A DNA stretch of 64,000 nt from Bursaphelenchus xylophilus (lineage: Eukaryota; Nematoda; Chromadorea; Rhabditida; Aphelenchoididae): assembly GCA_904066235.2 (NCBI GenBank), contig CAJFCV020000001.1, positions 9,858,001-9,922,000 of the forward strand, read 5' to 3'. Positions 22,884-35,021 of this stretch are shown piece after piece. Both the position numbers and the translations under genes were made by a program. Each line of letters starts with the position of its first letter. Position 1 is the stretch's first letter. The notes beneath the pieces are model-generated. The model made no database searches and had not been told where the DNA came from. It saw only the letters and a program-made list of their open reading frames with translations.

Positions 22884-24231
22884 CTTTCATCAACGCGTTT
22901 CGTCAACACTCTTTGATGGAAAAACCGGTTGATGGAACAACTCCCTTCAATCAACGCCCAATAAATTTTTCTTTTAATATCCCGCTAATAAATTGAAATT
23001 ACAAACTTCGCGGGGCGAAAAAACCAATGTAATGTCATTAATTTTAACTATCAATTATGAAAGTGCAAGGCATCTTGAATCAGGATTTTAAAATTTTAGA
23101 GTTAAAAACGTGTTTACAAAAAAACTGTTGTTTTTAATCGAAACAGAATCAGAGCTAGACGAATTTACAGCTAGGAAGTTAACGGGTTAATGAAACTTCG
23201 GAAAGGAGAGCAAGTGGAGGTCGATCAAAAGAATGGACCACAAATTGCAAGTCAGGAAAAATGATTCTGCCAAAGAAAGCAAAAATGACATTTTTGAAGT
23301 TTTGCTGTAAAAATAAGCGCTAACAAGCACATTTAGAAGAAAATGACTCAGTAATTCGTCCAACTCGCTTAAGAAGTGGTGAAAAACTGGCTACTACTGT
23401 ATTATATTATAGTATGTATTTCAATAGTCATCAGTCCAGAAATCACCGAAACTTAATAAATGTGACTCCTTTTAGTCCAACAATCCCGAATCTCGCAATA
23501 CAAAACTTCCTGAAGCTCGCACGCCCTTCCGGGCAGGTAATTACTATCAAAATCAAAACCACCCAATCGGTATCAAAAAGCAGCTGATTCGAACGAAAAA
23601 GAACAACGTCTCGAAAGCAGAAAAGGAGATTCAATGACTTTTCTCCTTCAAAAAAACTTCCGAATCCTCGATGAAGGATGGGGCGAGCGTCAGCGCGCTT
23701 CTGAAGGCCAGTGTTCGTATCGCTGCCGTCTTTGGTTTCGAATTCGAAGTCGGTGATTAGGGTGATTTTGATTGCGCAATTATTTTTATCGGATGAATGG
23801 CCAGTTTGGGATGCATTGGTCTGGGAGAGCGCTAAATTGATATGTGACAGCCTCCGAATAAACAATGATGAGATCGCGAAGTGAACCTTGAAGTTGTAGT
23901 AAATTTATCCATTGTAAAATTAAGTTCATTTGAAAGTCAGTTTGAAGAAAAGTTTTAACCATCGTTAAACACAATTTGAACGCATTTTTGGCTCGTACTC
24001 TCGCTGTAAATTGCAAACGTCATGACAATTTATTTCTTCTTTCGTATAAGTTTTCGCACATTCCACGAATACTGGGCGCAAGCTGCTGAAAAATATTTTT
24101 CCCAATTTGATAAAAACAAAGCTAATGTTTTAGTTTACTTCTTATAAGAAGTAAACCAAAGTTTCTTATAGTTATAAAGCTTTTATATCTATTTTATACA
24201 GCTCTGTACAGTTTTAGATTTATTTCAGACC
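22884..24231. other. intergenic between divergent genes
   Basis: This is 1.35 kb between the divergently transcribed acidic-protein and mrpl-13 genes and presumably carries both promoters. A 140-codon minus-strand open frame (23865-23443) has no ATG, no domain and no splice context, so I do not call it a gene. Confidence 0.4.
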
Positions 24232-24913
24232 ATGACTTCTCGACTTCGGCGTGTAAACCAGTGGCTTCTCTTCTCAAGGCAATGGCATGTTATTGACGGT
24301 TCAAATCAGGTAACTTTCTTTTTGTATTATTGTAATCTTACATTTAGGATGTGTTTGCACTTGGAGACTTGGCAGCCCGGCATTTAAGTGGGAAATGGAA
24401 ACCAATTTACCATCCTTTAACGGATTGTGGAGATAATGTTGTTATAATTAATTGTAAAGATGTCGCGATGCATGCGTTCAATTGGAAACACATGATGTTC
24501 CACTTTAACAAGGTCAGTGAAGTGTTCATTAAAGAAAATTTTTTGGCTATTTTATATTATCCATGTTTCAGGAATACCCCAAGAGTAAAAACGACATTCC
24601 GGCCTTTGAAATCCACGAGTTTGAGCCAACAAGGATAGCGTTTGCTGCAGTCTACAAAGCTCTAGGTCGAACACCGATCCGTCGAAGTCAGATTGAACGT
24701 CTCCATCTTTTCGCTGACGATGAAATGCCCGAATTCATTAGGAAAAACATTGGAAATCAACTGCGACAAGTGCAAAAGGTACCGAAAAAGTCGACAGAAT
24801 ACACGGATGAAGAACGGGCGAACTTCCCACTACTGTTTAAACGAAGGCCGGATCATTTATTGGATTGGGAAAATCCTCCACCAGTCATTGAAAGGCACGA
24901 AAGCAGAAAGTAG
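24232..24913 (+). CDS. mrpl-13: mitochondrial ribosomal protein L13
   Basis: Exons 24232-24309, 24348-24512 and 24572-24913 join in frame to 194 residues. The L13 core is present: WHVIDGSNQDVFALGDLAARH..., then KWKPIYHPLTDCGDNVVIINCKDVAM and the later basic/aromatic LGRTPIRRSQIERLHLFADDEMPEF. The C-terminal extension is typical of mitochondrial L13. The protein belongs to the large subunit of the mitoribosome. A TTTCAG acceptor 3 nt before the ATG suggests a trans-spliced leader. A poly(A) signal follows near 24958. It is the first member of a plus-strand run of mitochondrial genes. Confidence 0.92.
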
Positions 24914-25306
24914 ATTAGGATAGTACCGTTTTTGTTATTAATGTTTCGTTGTTTTTGAATAAAGTGAAAAGTAGAACTGTGATTGAGTTTGTGTTCGAGC
25001 CGGGGTTACATTTTATCCTATTATCTTGCGGGAATTTTACTAACTATAATTTTAGTTAGATTTTTTATGGAGTTTTGAAGTAATCTTACATTAGGAGAAT
25101 CCTTAACTTTTTTTGGTCACTAAATTACTCCACAAATTTCTGGGTAGCTTAGAATAAAGACGACTTCTTTCGTACCGCTGATTTTATGCTTCTAAGTCCA
25201 CTAAAAACCAAAAATTTGTTTGGTTTGAGCACTGAAAGGGGTTGCTTTTTTCGTAAAGGCCCGTTTTCCCCGCATCGAAACGAGAAAGAAAAGGAGCGGA
25301 GTGCGT
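24914..25306. other. spacer between mrpl-13 and tRNA-Asn
   Basis: This is 390 bp holding the mrpl-13 3' end with AATAAA, then AT-rich sequence. No other feature was found. Confidence 0.4.
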
Positions 25307-25309
25307 GCT

Positions 25310-25363
<54 letters not shown>

Positions 25364-25380
25364 GAGTCCACCCGGGAGCG
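25307..25380 (+). tRNA. tRNA-Asn (anticodon GTT)
   Basis: The 74-nt sequence folds as a standard cloverleaf. The acceptor GCTTCCG pairs with CGGGAGC. The D-arm is GCGC/GCGC with loop AATCGGTTA. The anticodon stem is TTCGG/CCGAA with loop CTGTTAA (anticodon GTT at 25341-25343). The T-stem is GGTGG/CCACC with loop TTCGAGT, and the discriminator base is G. There is no intron. It sits between mrpl-13 and frataxin on the same strand, inside what looks like an operon. Confidence 0.96.
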
Positions 25381-25507
25381 AGTACCTTTTTGCCTCTATT
25401 TTTGTCTCCTTTTTGTAATTGAGAAGTACAGGATTTTTGTGGTTCCGCATTTACATGAACATCACGAGTCCTTACAGCGGTTGTTTCATCAATTATTTTT
25501 GTTTCAG

Positions 25508-26030
25508 ATGTTATTACCGACACCTTCGCAGGTCTTCAGACTTCTCGGTTCAAGAACAAATTTACAGTATGCTTTCCACAGAACATTGTCCACAAAACCT
25601 GAAGATGTCCAGTTTAAGCCTTTGACCGAAAACCAGTTTGATCGAATATCCGAGGAGACTTTGGAGAATTTGAGTGAATATTTTGATGCACTTCCAGAGA
25701 AAGTTCCCATCTCCATGGATTATGATGTCTCTTACTCGATGGGAGTCTTGACTGTAGTATTAGGACATCCTGGAACTTATGTTATCAACAAACAGACTCC
25801 TAACAAACAGATCTGGCTGTCTTCTCCTTTATCGGGACCTCAAAGGTAAAGTCATTAAGTGGAATTGAATGTAATCATGTTACAATTGTAGATACGACTA
25901 TGTTCAGAACCACAAATGGATTTACAAACGGACTGGAACTTCACTTCATGAGCTTCTGGAGCGGGAACTTTGCGCGATTTTCGATCAAAAGCACCTAGGG
26001 ATTCAGAAACTTGAGGAAAAGAGTGTATAA
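25508..26030 (+). CDS. frh-1: frataxin
   Basis: Exons 25508-25845 and 25892-26030 join in frame to 158 residues. The N-terminus is basic and hydrophobic, a mitochondrial targeting peptide ([18 protein letters not shown]). The mature domain follows: an acidic first helix ([21 protein letters not shown]), then strands including [29 protein letters not shown] and SGPQRYDY...[17 protein letters not shown]. The acidic ridge and the conserved Asn-Lys-Gln-Xaa-Pro-Asn-Lys-Gln-Ile-Trp-Leu-Ser core are intact. Frataxin assists Fe-S cluster assembly with the NFS1-ISCU complex in the matrix. A TTTCAG acceptor abuts the ATG exactly, with no upstream coding exon, indicating trans-splicing. Confidence 0.96.
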
Positions 26031-26163
26031 AATGCCTTATTTTTGATTGCCAAATAGAATAAATTTACTTATTTCGAATAGTTGTCAGTCTTCTACTCAC
26101 TGAATGGTAGTCCCCAAACTTTATCCATCTTATGTCGCACTTCTGATAGTAATTATGGTTTAG

Positions 26164-27532
26164 ATGAGTGGCCGTATAATGTTCTTGAAATCACGGTGGT
26201 TTGGCCTTGCAAATAAATGTAGAAGTATTTCCTCGTCGATGCAAGGCTTTGTGTGTGAAGACTATCATCACAGACCAGCTTTAAAGGAGCTGGTGACACC
26301 TAGAATAACAAATCAGAAGGAGGTGTTGATCAAAGTCAAAGTAAGATTTTTTTGTTTTGTTGTCCGTATTTTAGGCGTCGAGTGTAAACCCCATTGATGT
26401 TTGGATGTCCGAAGGGTATGCGCATGAGCTGATGACTGCTGTACGCAATGTTGAGACAGGGAGATTTGCCGCGAACGCAAGACTCCCGATTACTTTTGGA
26501 CGAGATTTCAGTGGAGTTGTGGTGGAAGTAAGCGGTTTTTTTCTATTTTTATCTTCATGGCTTTAAAATAACATTGAATTAACACTTAGGAAATCTTGTT
26601 TTAGGTTCCCACCGGAAGTGGTTTCCACGCTGGCGATGAGGTAATCGGAGTGGTCCCACCTTCTTGGCCAGGCGCTCATGCTGACTATGTGGTCACCAGA
26701 ACTGATTGTATAGTTCCCAAACCAAATGCAGTGGATCATGCACATGCCGCTGCAATGATTTACGCAACAGCAACGGCTTGGTCATCGTTGACTACGGTAA
26801 GATTTATCTGACCCATTTTTTTTATCTTTAATCGAATTATAAGGGCGTTAAAATGTGATGTATTTAGTTCGGTCGTCTGAACTCGGTCAACTGTCGCCAT
26901 CAACGAGTCCTTATACATGGAGGATCTGGTGGTGTCGGCACTTCGACAATTCAAATACTCAAATATTGGGGTGTCCAAAAGATTGTAGCAACTGCCTCCA
27001 AGAAGAATCAGGATCTTGTGAGGAAACTGGGGGCGATTCCTTATGATTATGCGGATCCAAATATCAAGCATGATCTCTTGAAGGAAGCCCCGTTCGACCT
27101 TATCCTTGATTGCACCCCCAGAACAGAGCTGACGGATTGGTCTGACACACTGCTTGGATTGTGGAGAAACTCTATTCATCTCACCCTGACTAGCCCATTG
27201 ATGCAACAGACGGATCGTTATGGAGTTCCACTCGGATTGGCCACGACTACCGGAACCTGGCTCTGCAGGAATCTGGAGGTAATAAATAGATTTTAAAAAG
27301 AATTAATTTTTTACGTTGTAATCAATTTCAGAACTTCCGAAAAGGCCGCGCTTTCATCTACGCCTACTTCATACCCGACAAGGATGCCCTCAACCTGTTG
27401 TCCACCATGATTGATGAGGGAAAAATGGTCCCGATCGTGGAGAAGACCTATCAGAGGGACCAGATCGCCGAAGCCTATGAAAGAGTGGGTCAAATGAAGG
27501 GTGGCGGGAAGGCTGTCATCTCATTCGAATAA
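26164..27532 (+). CDS. rad-8: mitochondrial NAD(P)H oxidoreductase, RTN4IP1 homologue
   Basis: Exons 26164-26340, 26375-26527, 26605-26796, 26868-27278 and 27332-27532 join in frame to 377 residues. The first 25 residues are basic and Ser-rich, a likely mitochondrial presequence. A medium-chain dehydrogenase/reductase fold follows, with NPIDVWMSEGYAHELM, TFGRDFSGVVVEVPTGSGFHAGDEV, the cofactor loop IHGGSGGVGTSTIQ and AFDL-type segment APFDLILDC. There are no zinc-ligand cysteines, as expected for the quinone-oxidoreductase branch. RTN4IP1 acts in the matrix in respiratory complex I assembly and coenzyme Q synthesis. The TTTAG acceptor abuts the ATG. The gap after frataxin is only 133 bp, supporting an operon. 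Confidence 0.9.
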
Positions 27533-27814
27533 CCATTAGGAAATTAGATTTTCGATAATAAAATAAACCTTTCGGTGATAATGTGGTATAAGATTTATTA
27601 ATTCAGTGCTATATTCCAATTACAATAAGGTCCAAAACTGACATACAATATATATATAACAATACCGCAAGGGGTTTGAGGTCAATGGAGGATGCTTTGA
27701 GATCAGTACAAATATGAAATTTACCCGGAAACAAAGATCAAAAAACAGTAAAGAAACTAAGGCCATTCATTATTAATAACGTAGATTTATATTACACAAA
27801 AAAGTATCCCTTCT

Positions 27815-30800
27815 TCAATTGGGGTTCGAATCCATGGATTTCATCATACGGATTATTCCAGAAACAGCCCCTTCCAACAAAACTTGGATCAACCTGTCGC
27901 CCTCCAAGCTCTGCTCTGGTCTAAATATGTCCAGATCAATGTAACTCTCTCTTCCCAGATAATAACACGACGTTTCATTGAATCGCCTTAATTTTCCCGA
28001 GGGTCCAGGGAAACCAAGGATGGATAAGGTCCGATTGATAGGCCTGGGGTCATACTTGTAGGAGTCCCTGATCGACCACGAGAACTCTTTCAATCCATGG
28101 ACCACAGACTAAAATTTTAAGAATTATTGATTTGACCTTATGTCTCTACAAACACTTCAGTTATATAATAATATCACCCACTTCAACATCTCGCTCCATC
28201 TCACACCAGGACTTGCTCGGTGCCAATATAACATGTTCGGCGCGATCAAAGAGATTTGTCTTCAAGATTGCTCGGAGCACTTGTCCTACTCGGCCATCAG
28301 ATGGCAACTGAAACCAATTACATTATACATAACATATTATACTATTCATAACACATAACATTAGTTCATCAACTCACAACTTCCACTTACCTTGATAACA
28401 GTGCACCCATTCTTTTCCACGGGCTCCGGCCAGTCTCCACATAAAATCAAGAGGAATTTCGTATTGGCGGGGACACTGTTCAGGATATCCCATAAAGAAT
28501 TTGATAAAGGAGTACAAGGCAAGCTTCCTGCTGGCTCTCTAAACGATCTGTAGCTCGAATCCAGAGAGTCGGAACTGATGTTTGATCGGTTGAACCGTTG
28601 CATGTCTAGATTTACTTGTTTTATGACATTAAAAACCATTAGTTATATTGACCATTACAGCCAATAATATACTCTTAATACAAAAAATAATAATAAATAT
28701 ACTCACCACCCATGTCCCTGTAACTTCCCCCGCTTAGATTCAGGTTCTGTGGTCTCACCGATCTATAATTCGGAGGGGGTACCGGCTGAAAAACATTCTT
28801 CTGTACATTTTGAGCTGTCGCTTGATTCTGGAACCAATTATAATAATAAAATTATAAAATAATACAAATTCAAATAGTCAACAAATCCAAATTAAAAATT
28901 CACCCTTCTCTTACCATTCCAGCATACATTGAGTCCATGTTTGACTTGTTTCCATCCCTCAAGTCTGCATTATTGCTCACTCCCAAACAGCCTTCTGTTG
29001 CCACATTGTTCTGAATGAAATCCAGTAACACTTTCTTCTGCTGTTCGATGGTTGTGTTTGCTGGCCCTGACTTTGTAAATAAAGTCGGTACAAAGGACAA
29101 GAGGCTTGGTATTTTAGGTACGGTTGGCTGTGCGTGGGTTACGGTAGGAATCGGAGAAGGCTGTGCTAAACCTTGCGCCTGACCGGTCGACATCGGAAGA
29201 GGATTTCCAACAGAAAAGGGCGAGAAAATCGGTGGGGGTTGAGCAAGATTGGCATTCAGCGGTATTTTATTCATATTGTACGGGGCCTGAACCGGGGGTC
29301 GTCCTGGAATATTAGTAACTCCTGAGTTTGACACTTTTGGATCTCCTGAGCTCTTGGTGATGTTGAAGAGCCCACTAACGCTCACAGAAACCCCTGCATT
29401 TGAAGTTGGGGCCGGAATGGAATTTGCAAATGATTTATAGGGGAGCGTAGAGGCCTCCGAAGTCACTGTGCTCGTCACGGCCGGTCTATTTCTTGGTTGA
29501 AGTCTGGGATCCAATGTTCTAACCGAGCTGGGGACAATTGCTGATGCTGAGAATAAGGACGAGATTCCACTAGAAGATGGAGCTTCCGTACTGTTATTCA
29601 AAGTCACAGTCGCGCTTGCATTTGCATTCTCCTTCACATTAAAATTAAAGAAAGTTCGGATTGGCTGCTGAATATTCATCGATGTTATATTAGGCTGGTT
29701 ACTCAGGAATTTGCTCCCTTGTTCGCTGCCAAACCCACTCGGTGGCTCAGTTGTACCATGATTTACACTGCTATTCGATTCCTAAAGAACAAAACGTAAT
29801 TCAGAGACAATTGCTTATCTTACCGCCCAACTCCGAGCTGCCTGCTCCAATCCTTGCGGATCGAAATTAGATGGTGGGAGTGCTGACTGGGGATTGTGGA
29901 GAACATTCACGTAGCTGGCTCTATTTGTTACTTGGATCGAGCTGATCGGAGGCGTCGGGGGCTTTGGAAGTTTGGAAGCCAATGAAGAATTGAAAAATCC
30001 GTACGATCGAGGATCTTGAGGGCTGGGCTAAAAATGCAACATGATGCAAAACGAAGCTTTTACCGTGGGGGCGGTCGAGCTGGAGCCAACGCTCGATGAA
30101 CGAGATTCGATTTTTGGCTGAAGGCTTGGATTGGACGCAGAGGAATTTAAGCCCTTATTAAACGCCAATAACAATTTTGGAGGAGAAACAGGAACTTGTG
30201 GTTGGGAAGTCAATTTGGACTTTGTGACTTTTGCCTAAAATTGCGAAATAACTATCAAATTGCATAAGTCTTACATTGATGTTAACAGTTCCCTTCTTTT
30301 TCTTCTTCTTTTTGGATACTGCCCCTCTCGCCGTCGCACTGTCGAATAGGAGAGTAACCGAGTCATCCGAATCGGCCGAGCTCACCTCTCCATCCTCCAC
30401 TTCCATAGGAGGGTTGTTCTCCAATACAATCTGGAATACAATGTTGCTGTAGAGAAAAAAGCTGGCCGAATAAAATATTAAATCAAGATTCAACCCTACT
30501 TCACACATCTTCATCATCTTTATTTTAATTTTTGCGGGAAGTTATATTATTTTAGTGTCATACAAAAACTCACAATTTCGTCCTTTTCTTCGGAATCTGA
30601 AGCAATATCCATTGGATCATCGCAGATAACCGACATTCCCTTTGCGAGTGCCTGAAAGCGTGATGTCTTGAAAATATTTTTTTATTTAACCGTAAACAAT
30701 ATAAATGTAATAAATGATTAATAAACCCAATCATTGAACTATTCTCTACGAAGAACAACTAAGAGGTCGCTAAACTGTCAATTGAGTGCATCACGAAGTC

Positions 30801-32854
30801 CTGATCGATACTCTAAATAATCTGTCATAATGACACATTTCTTCGATTAATCCAGAAAATGTGTCATAAAAGGTTTGTTTTCTTGTGTAAACTTACAACC
30901 GAGAATCGTCTGACTTTATTGACGATCAGTTTCATCCCTTTGCCCAAGACGGCCTTCTTCTGATGTCTGGTTGCATTACTTTTGAAGAAATCCTCCATAT
31001 TTGGAGGTAAAAAGCTCTTGAAATTGACGAAACAAGATCCGAAATGCGTTGTGGATCTAACATTGAACCAGTTAAAGTTGCCCTGATCGATAGGATACCC
31101 GGAAATGAAGACATTGCAGTAATCATTATTCATTTTCTTGGAGACACGGTTCCGCAAAGAAACCAGAGCTCCAATCACTCGGCCACGTTCTTGAACATCT
31201 ACAGTCTGCGCCATCCACGAAAGACAAGGGAAGACGAGGACAGAAGAGTAGTCAGCCTGCTCCAGGAAGTCAGCTAGATGATAAGTGAACTTGGTTAAGT
31301 CCGAACACGAGATATCCACCTGAAATTCAATGACCGTCATGTGTATGTAATTCAGGGGTGGCAAACGGGCCCCATTTTGTCAATTTTAGGACCGGTACCC
31401 CAATACTAGTCCTGTCGCCGGACGAATCGGCGACAAGCACTCTGCGAAAACGAAAGTTCACTTTGCACTGTGCAATTTTTGGTTTTTGCACCGTGCTTTT
31501 TGGGGCTGTCGCTCGCACCCTGACTTTTTTTCGCACAGTGCAACGCCAAAAATCAATCCGGCGACTTTCCAGAAATACTAATATAAAAAATGGTTTCATT
31601 AACTCCTGCCATTTCATCCCCAAACTCACACTGATGTAATCCACCTCCTCCAGAGTTATCTTCGGCCAGTATCTTCCACATACGACCACCGCCATGGGTG
31701 ATCTATCAACCAGCGGGGCAAATAGCTGCTGATATCGCCGTGTCTCTTCTCTGTATTGTTCCTAAACGTTACGAGATACATCTGTCGTAGTTTTAGCTTA
31801 CAGTAAATCCAAATGAAGGACCTCCATCTTCTCCCTGATCACTTTCCGAAATACTGTAAGCGTAACTTTTGATGATGTAATACAGACATTCAATGACCTT
31901 TGATTGGTCGGGCAAAAGATATAAAGGGATTTTGAGGAAAGTGGACGGCCAAATAAAGCGATTGCCAAATAAACAAGCACCTTTTTGATTAAAGTAATCA
32001 AGATCCTCGCTTAAACTGCCCTGATTGGGGTCGATGGGGAATCCGGCCACGAAAAAATCGATACGAACTCGACTCAAGATCTTGTTCATGATCTGAAAAT
32101 AGGTTCATAACAACATTACATAACAATTTTAATACGACACCCATCTTACCATAGTAAAAACGACAAAAAGCCTTTAATTCAAGACTCAGATAAAGTGATG
32201 ACTACAACTTTAAACTCCCTCAATTTCCAGCGTCCAAACTACAGTATCCTTACCCATTTGTAATAGTTGAGAAGCCCATTTATCAGATTCCGCCGTTGAA
32301 ATTGAACTGAATCGTCTCCCTCGAACCAAACGGGATTGGAAAAAACGATCATGGAATTGTGCGGAGTCTGGTGCATCGTACTGGCAATTCCTTTCAAATA
32401 CTTACTAAACCCCGAGAACGGCTTGTCATACTAAAACATAGGACTAGACGTATCTATCCGCCTTACTCTCACAAAATTGGGAGAATCTCGCGGAGTGATC
32501 CAAAAAGGCCCACATAAAAACAAAAGAGCATCATCATCGGGGAAGTTAAGGCTGTAAGACGCTTTAAAAAAGCCTTGAACACCGTTGAAGCATTCCGGAT
32601 ATTCTTCTTCCGTTCTTTGGAGGTCAAGATTACTTTCCGAAGAGGGACCGGATGCACTTTCTGGCTCGACAATGTTTTCAACAGGCTCTAATGGCTAAAA
32701 TACGAGATAAAAGGTTAGAAAATCAAGGAGGCATCATCAGGAGTCTGTATGGCCAGAGGGGAAGAGGAAAAAAGAAAGGAGATCTTACCGCGATCTCGTC
32801 CTCAGATTCAGCGGAAACCTGCCCTTCTTCATCGGAATTCGCATCAGAATTCAT
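27815..32854 (-). CDS. unknown protein with three copies of a conserved domain, 1180 aa
   Basis: Fifteen exons join in frame: 32854-32789, 32694-32473, 32430-32254, 32092-31802, 31761-31630, 31319-30897, 30651-30574, 30430-30275, 30234-30064, 30027-29824, 29781-28915, 28827-28707, 28605-28391, 28307-28182 and 28108-27815. Three segments start with a buried strand ending Cys-Gly then Trp (LLFLCGPFW near 79, AVVVCGRYW near 276, LLILCGDW near 1021). About 50 residues later each has a strand ending in Pro-x-x-x-Trp or similar (IVFSNPVW, VLVFPCLSW, VILAPSKSW). The first two also share FFVAGFPID/VFISGYPID about 90 residues after Cys-Gly. Between copies 2 and 3 lies a disordered Ser/Pro-rich linker with a Lys-rich patch. 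There is no signal peptide. An esterase- or Rossmann-like fold is a guess only. Family not recognised. Confidence 0.72.
31406..31581. mobile_element. 176-bp TA-flanked inverted-repeat element
   Basis: It lies in intron 5 of the three-repeat gene. The left end CTAGTCCTGTCGCCGGAC and the right end, on the reverse strand, TTAGTATTTCTGG...GTCGCCGGAT share CTAGT-like termini and the GTCGCCGGA block. TA flanks it at 31404-31405 and 31582-31583. The interior has TTGCACTGTGCAA and GCACCGTGC palindromes as in the copies at 9568 and 38536. Confidence 0.7.
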
Positions 32855-33341
32855 ACCACACTCTGTGCAAGTTTTACAAACTATCAACTACCGTGAAGTG
32901 ATTTATTTGTATCCACGTCTATTACCTTTCGTGTTTTTATTATCAAATTTACATAAAATTTTCACAATTTTGCGAATTTTCTATTTTTATAACTAGCTAT
33001 TGAAAACCAGAGAAACAATCGCTATGAAAAGGTTTGTTGCAAATTTTAGTAGATTTTAGTATCTCTTTTCCACCAAAAAAAACCGAAAATTTTATTACAC
33101 AGAACCGTGAAGTTGGTCCCACAGCGAAAAATTTGCACGCCAATATTACGGTGGGATTTCTTTTTCTTTATTTTCCTTTCGCAAATTTCTAGCCCTTTTA
33201 CTCGTTTTCAATTGTTTTTGGTACCCTTTACGTGTAACTTGCTTTGTTTTCGTAAATTTGTATTGTGATTATAATGTAACGATTGTATTCCAACTTATGC
33301 GTGTTATTTCAGGTTTCTCTAGGGTTGAAACTCCCGAAACC
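32855..33341. other. divergent promoter region
   Basis: This is 490 bp between the divergently transcribed three-repeat gene and rps-30. A TTTCAG acceptor near 33311 probably ends a 5' UTR intron or marks the trans-splice site of rps-30. Nothing else was found. Confidence 0.45.
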
Positions 33342-33987
33342 ATGAAGGTGTTCGTGAACTCCGCCAGCGGAGATGTTGTGACTCTCAACGTTACCCCCAA
33401 GACCACCATCGCCGACATCAAGGTAAGCGTTGCATCAGTTTGTCTTTTTTGATTTTGAATTTTGAGCATGGTTGCAAAACTTACTTTTAATAATTCAGGC
33501 CGATTTGGAATGTGTCGACTCCGTTTTGACTCTTGGACCTAAGATTTTGGACAACGAATCCGCCACCTTGGAAGAGTTGGAAGTTGCTGAACTTAGCACC
33601 CTCAACTGCAGTGCTCGTTTGCTCGGAGGTAAGTGTTTACAATTTCATTTATTTGGCATTTAGAGGGGAACCGATAGGCGACGCGCATTTCTCGTTCACT
33701 TTTGATATAGAGTACAATGAGTATTTTTAACGAATAGACGACGTTTTGCAAGAGTAAAAATATTGTAATCTTTGGCTTGCTGAATGTTTTTCTTTTCAGG
33801 TAAGGTTCACGGTTCCCTCGCTCGTGCCGGTAAAGTTCGTGCCCAAACCCCCAAAGTCGAGAAGCAGGAGAAGAGGAAGAAGAAGCGTGGACGTGCCTGG
33901 AGACGTCAGCAATACAACAAACGATTCGTTAACCAAGCCGTTCAAGGACCCGGCCGCAAGCGTGGACCCAACTCCAACACCGCTTAA
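33342..33987 (+). CDS. rps-30: ubiquitin-like / ribosomal protein S30 fusion (FAU)
   Basis: Exons 33342-33422, 33499-33628 and 33800-33987 join in frame to 132 residues. The first 71 residues are a divergent ubiquitin-like domain ([20 protein letters not shown]...). It ends in Leu-Leu-Gly-Gly at the processing site. The second part is ribosomal protein eS30, from [20 protein letters not shown] through [19 protein letters not shown]. Cleavage after Gly-Gly releases S30, a small-subunit protein. Only a few of the ubiquitin surface residues are kept, as is usual for FAU. The junction is intact, so processing is expected. Confidence 0.96.
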
Positions 33988-34417
33988 GCCCGCTCTCTGA
34001 TTTAATGGGTTTATAAAAGTAAAATTGGTATATTGTTGATGTTACTAAACATTCTTTGTTTTTAATACATTTGTTATCCGTATAAGCATGTTATTTTCTG
34101 TTCAGTTCGGGGTTTACAGGCAGGTCTTTGTAGGGAAGCTTTGAAGAGAATCCAACTCACGGGGTAAGTGGCCGAAGTTCGACGCTAAAATTTTGATGAA
34201 GCGTGCAATGCTTTCGTGTGCAATATTCAAAGAGTCTTAGCTGCACTTGGGTCACCTAGTATCAATAATAAGACCGCCAAAAACAAGATTCTAAATTTAT
34301 TATGGCAAATACTGAGGCATCTACAGGCTTTCATATTGAAAATATAGAGATAAGATCTACAACAATATAATGAATAACAAAAATGGAAATGTTAGAAAAT
34401 GAATATGATGCTTAGCT
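33988..34417. other. 3' spacer between convergent genes
   Basis: This is 430 bp between the convergent rps-30 and yop-1 genes, with their 3' UTRs. No other feature was found. Confidence 0.4.
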
Positions 34418-35021
34418 CTATTGAGGCTTGAAGTGTTCATTGTAGGCATCGCGGGCACGGTCACCGGCGTTCTTGAGGGCTCCATCGATGTTGGTGTGGT
34501 GCTTTTGGTGGAATGGGCGAATGCATCGCAGGTACAATTGGTGGGCACCGAGAGTCATGGGGAGGTATAGCCAGAGGAGGAAGGCGCACTTCAGGAGCCA
34601 ATAGAATGGGAAATAGTAGGTGATGCTGTGGGAGAAGAATTCGAGCACGTTGAAGAGGGCAAACACGACCCAGTAGGTCAGCCATTGGGTGTCATCATCC
34701 TTGGTAATGGACTCGATGGCCGTGATGGAAACATAGGCCGGGTACAGGAAGCCGATAAAGTTGCATACCAATGCAGCAAAGTGACCGAACAGAAGATAAA
34801 GGGCGTGAAGCGCGGCAATACCTACAAATAAAAGGACAGTTGTTGATAAAATTTACTAAATACTAATCAAATGACAAGAACGACAAACCTCCAACAATGT
34901 GAAGTCTCTTGACACCAGTCTTTTGCTCGAGAGTCTCCAGGACTTGAGTGGCCTTGTTGGGTTGATGAAGAGTCTTGTCGACATCGTCAATAAACTTCTG
35001 AACTGGGGCTGGCAACGGCAT
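34418..35021 (-). CDS. yop-1: REEP5/DP1/Yop1 family ER-shaping protein
   Basis: Exons 35021-34889 and 34821-34418 join in frame to 178 residues. The TB2/DP1/HVA22 domain follows an N-terminal amphipathic stretch. Paired hydrophobic hairpins (ALHALYLLFGHFAALVCNFIGFLYPAYVS and YWVVFALFNVLEFFSHSITYYFPFYWLLKCAFLLWLYLP) flank the conserved DDDTQWLTYWVVFA motif. The C-terminal amphipathic helix includes YNEHFKPQ. The family inserts wedge-like hairpins to curve and tubulate the ER. Size and topology match REEP5/6 rather than REEP1-4. The start is the only ATG giving the standard N-terminus. Confidence 0.93.

Noticed and set aside
23443..23865. 140-codon minus-strand open frame between the acidic-protein gene and mrpl-13
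   Set aside because: It starts with TTG, not ATG, and has no domain, no acceptor in phase and no neighbouring exon.
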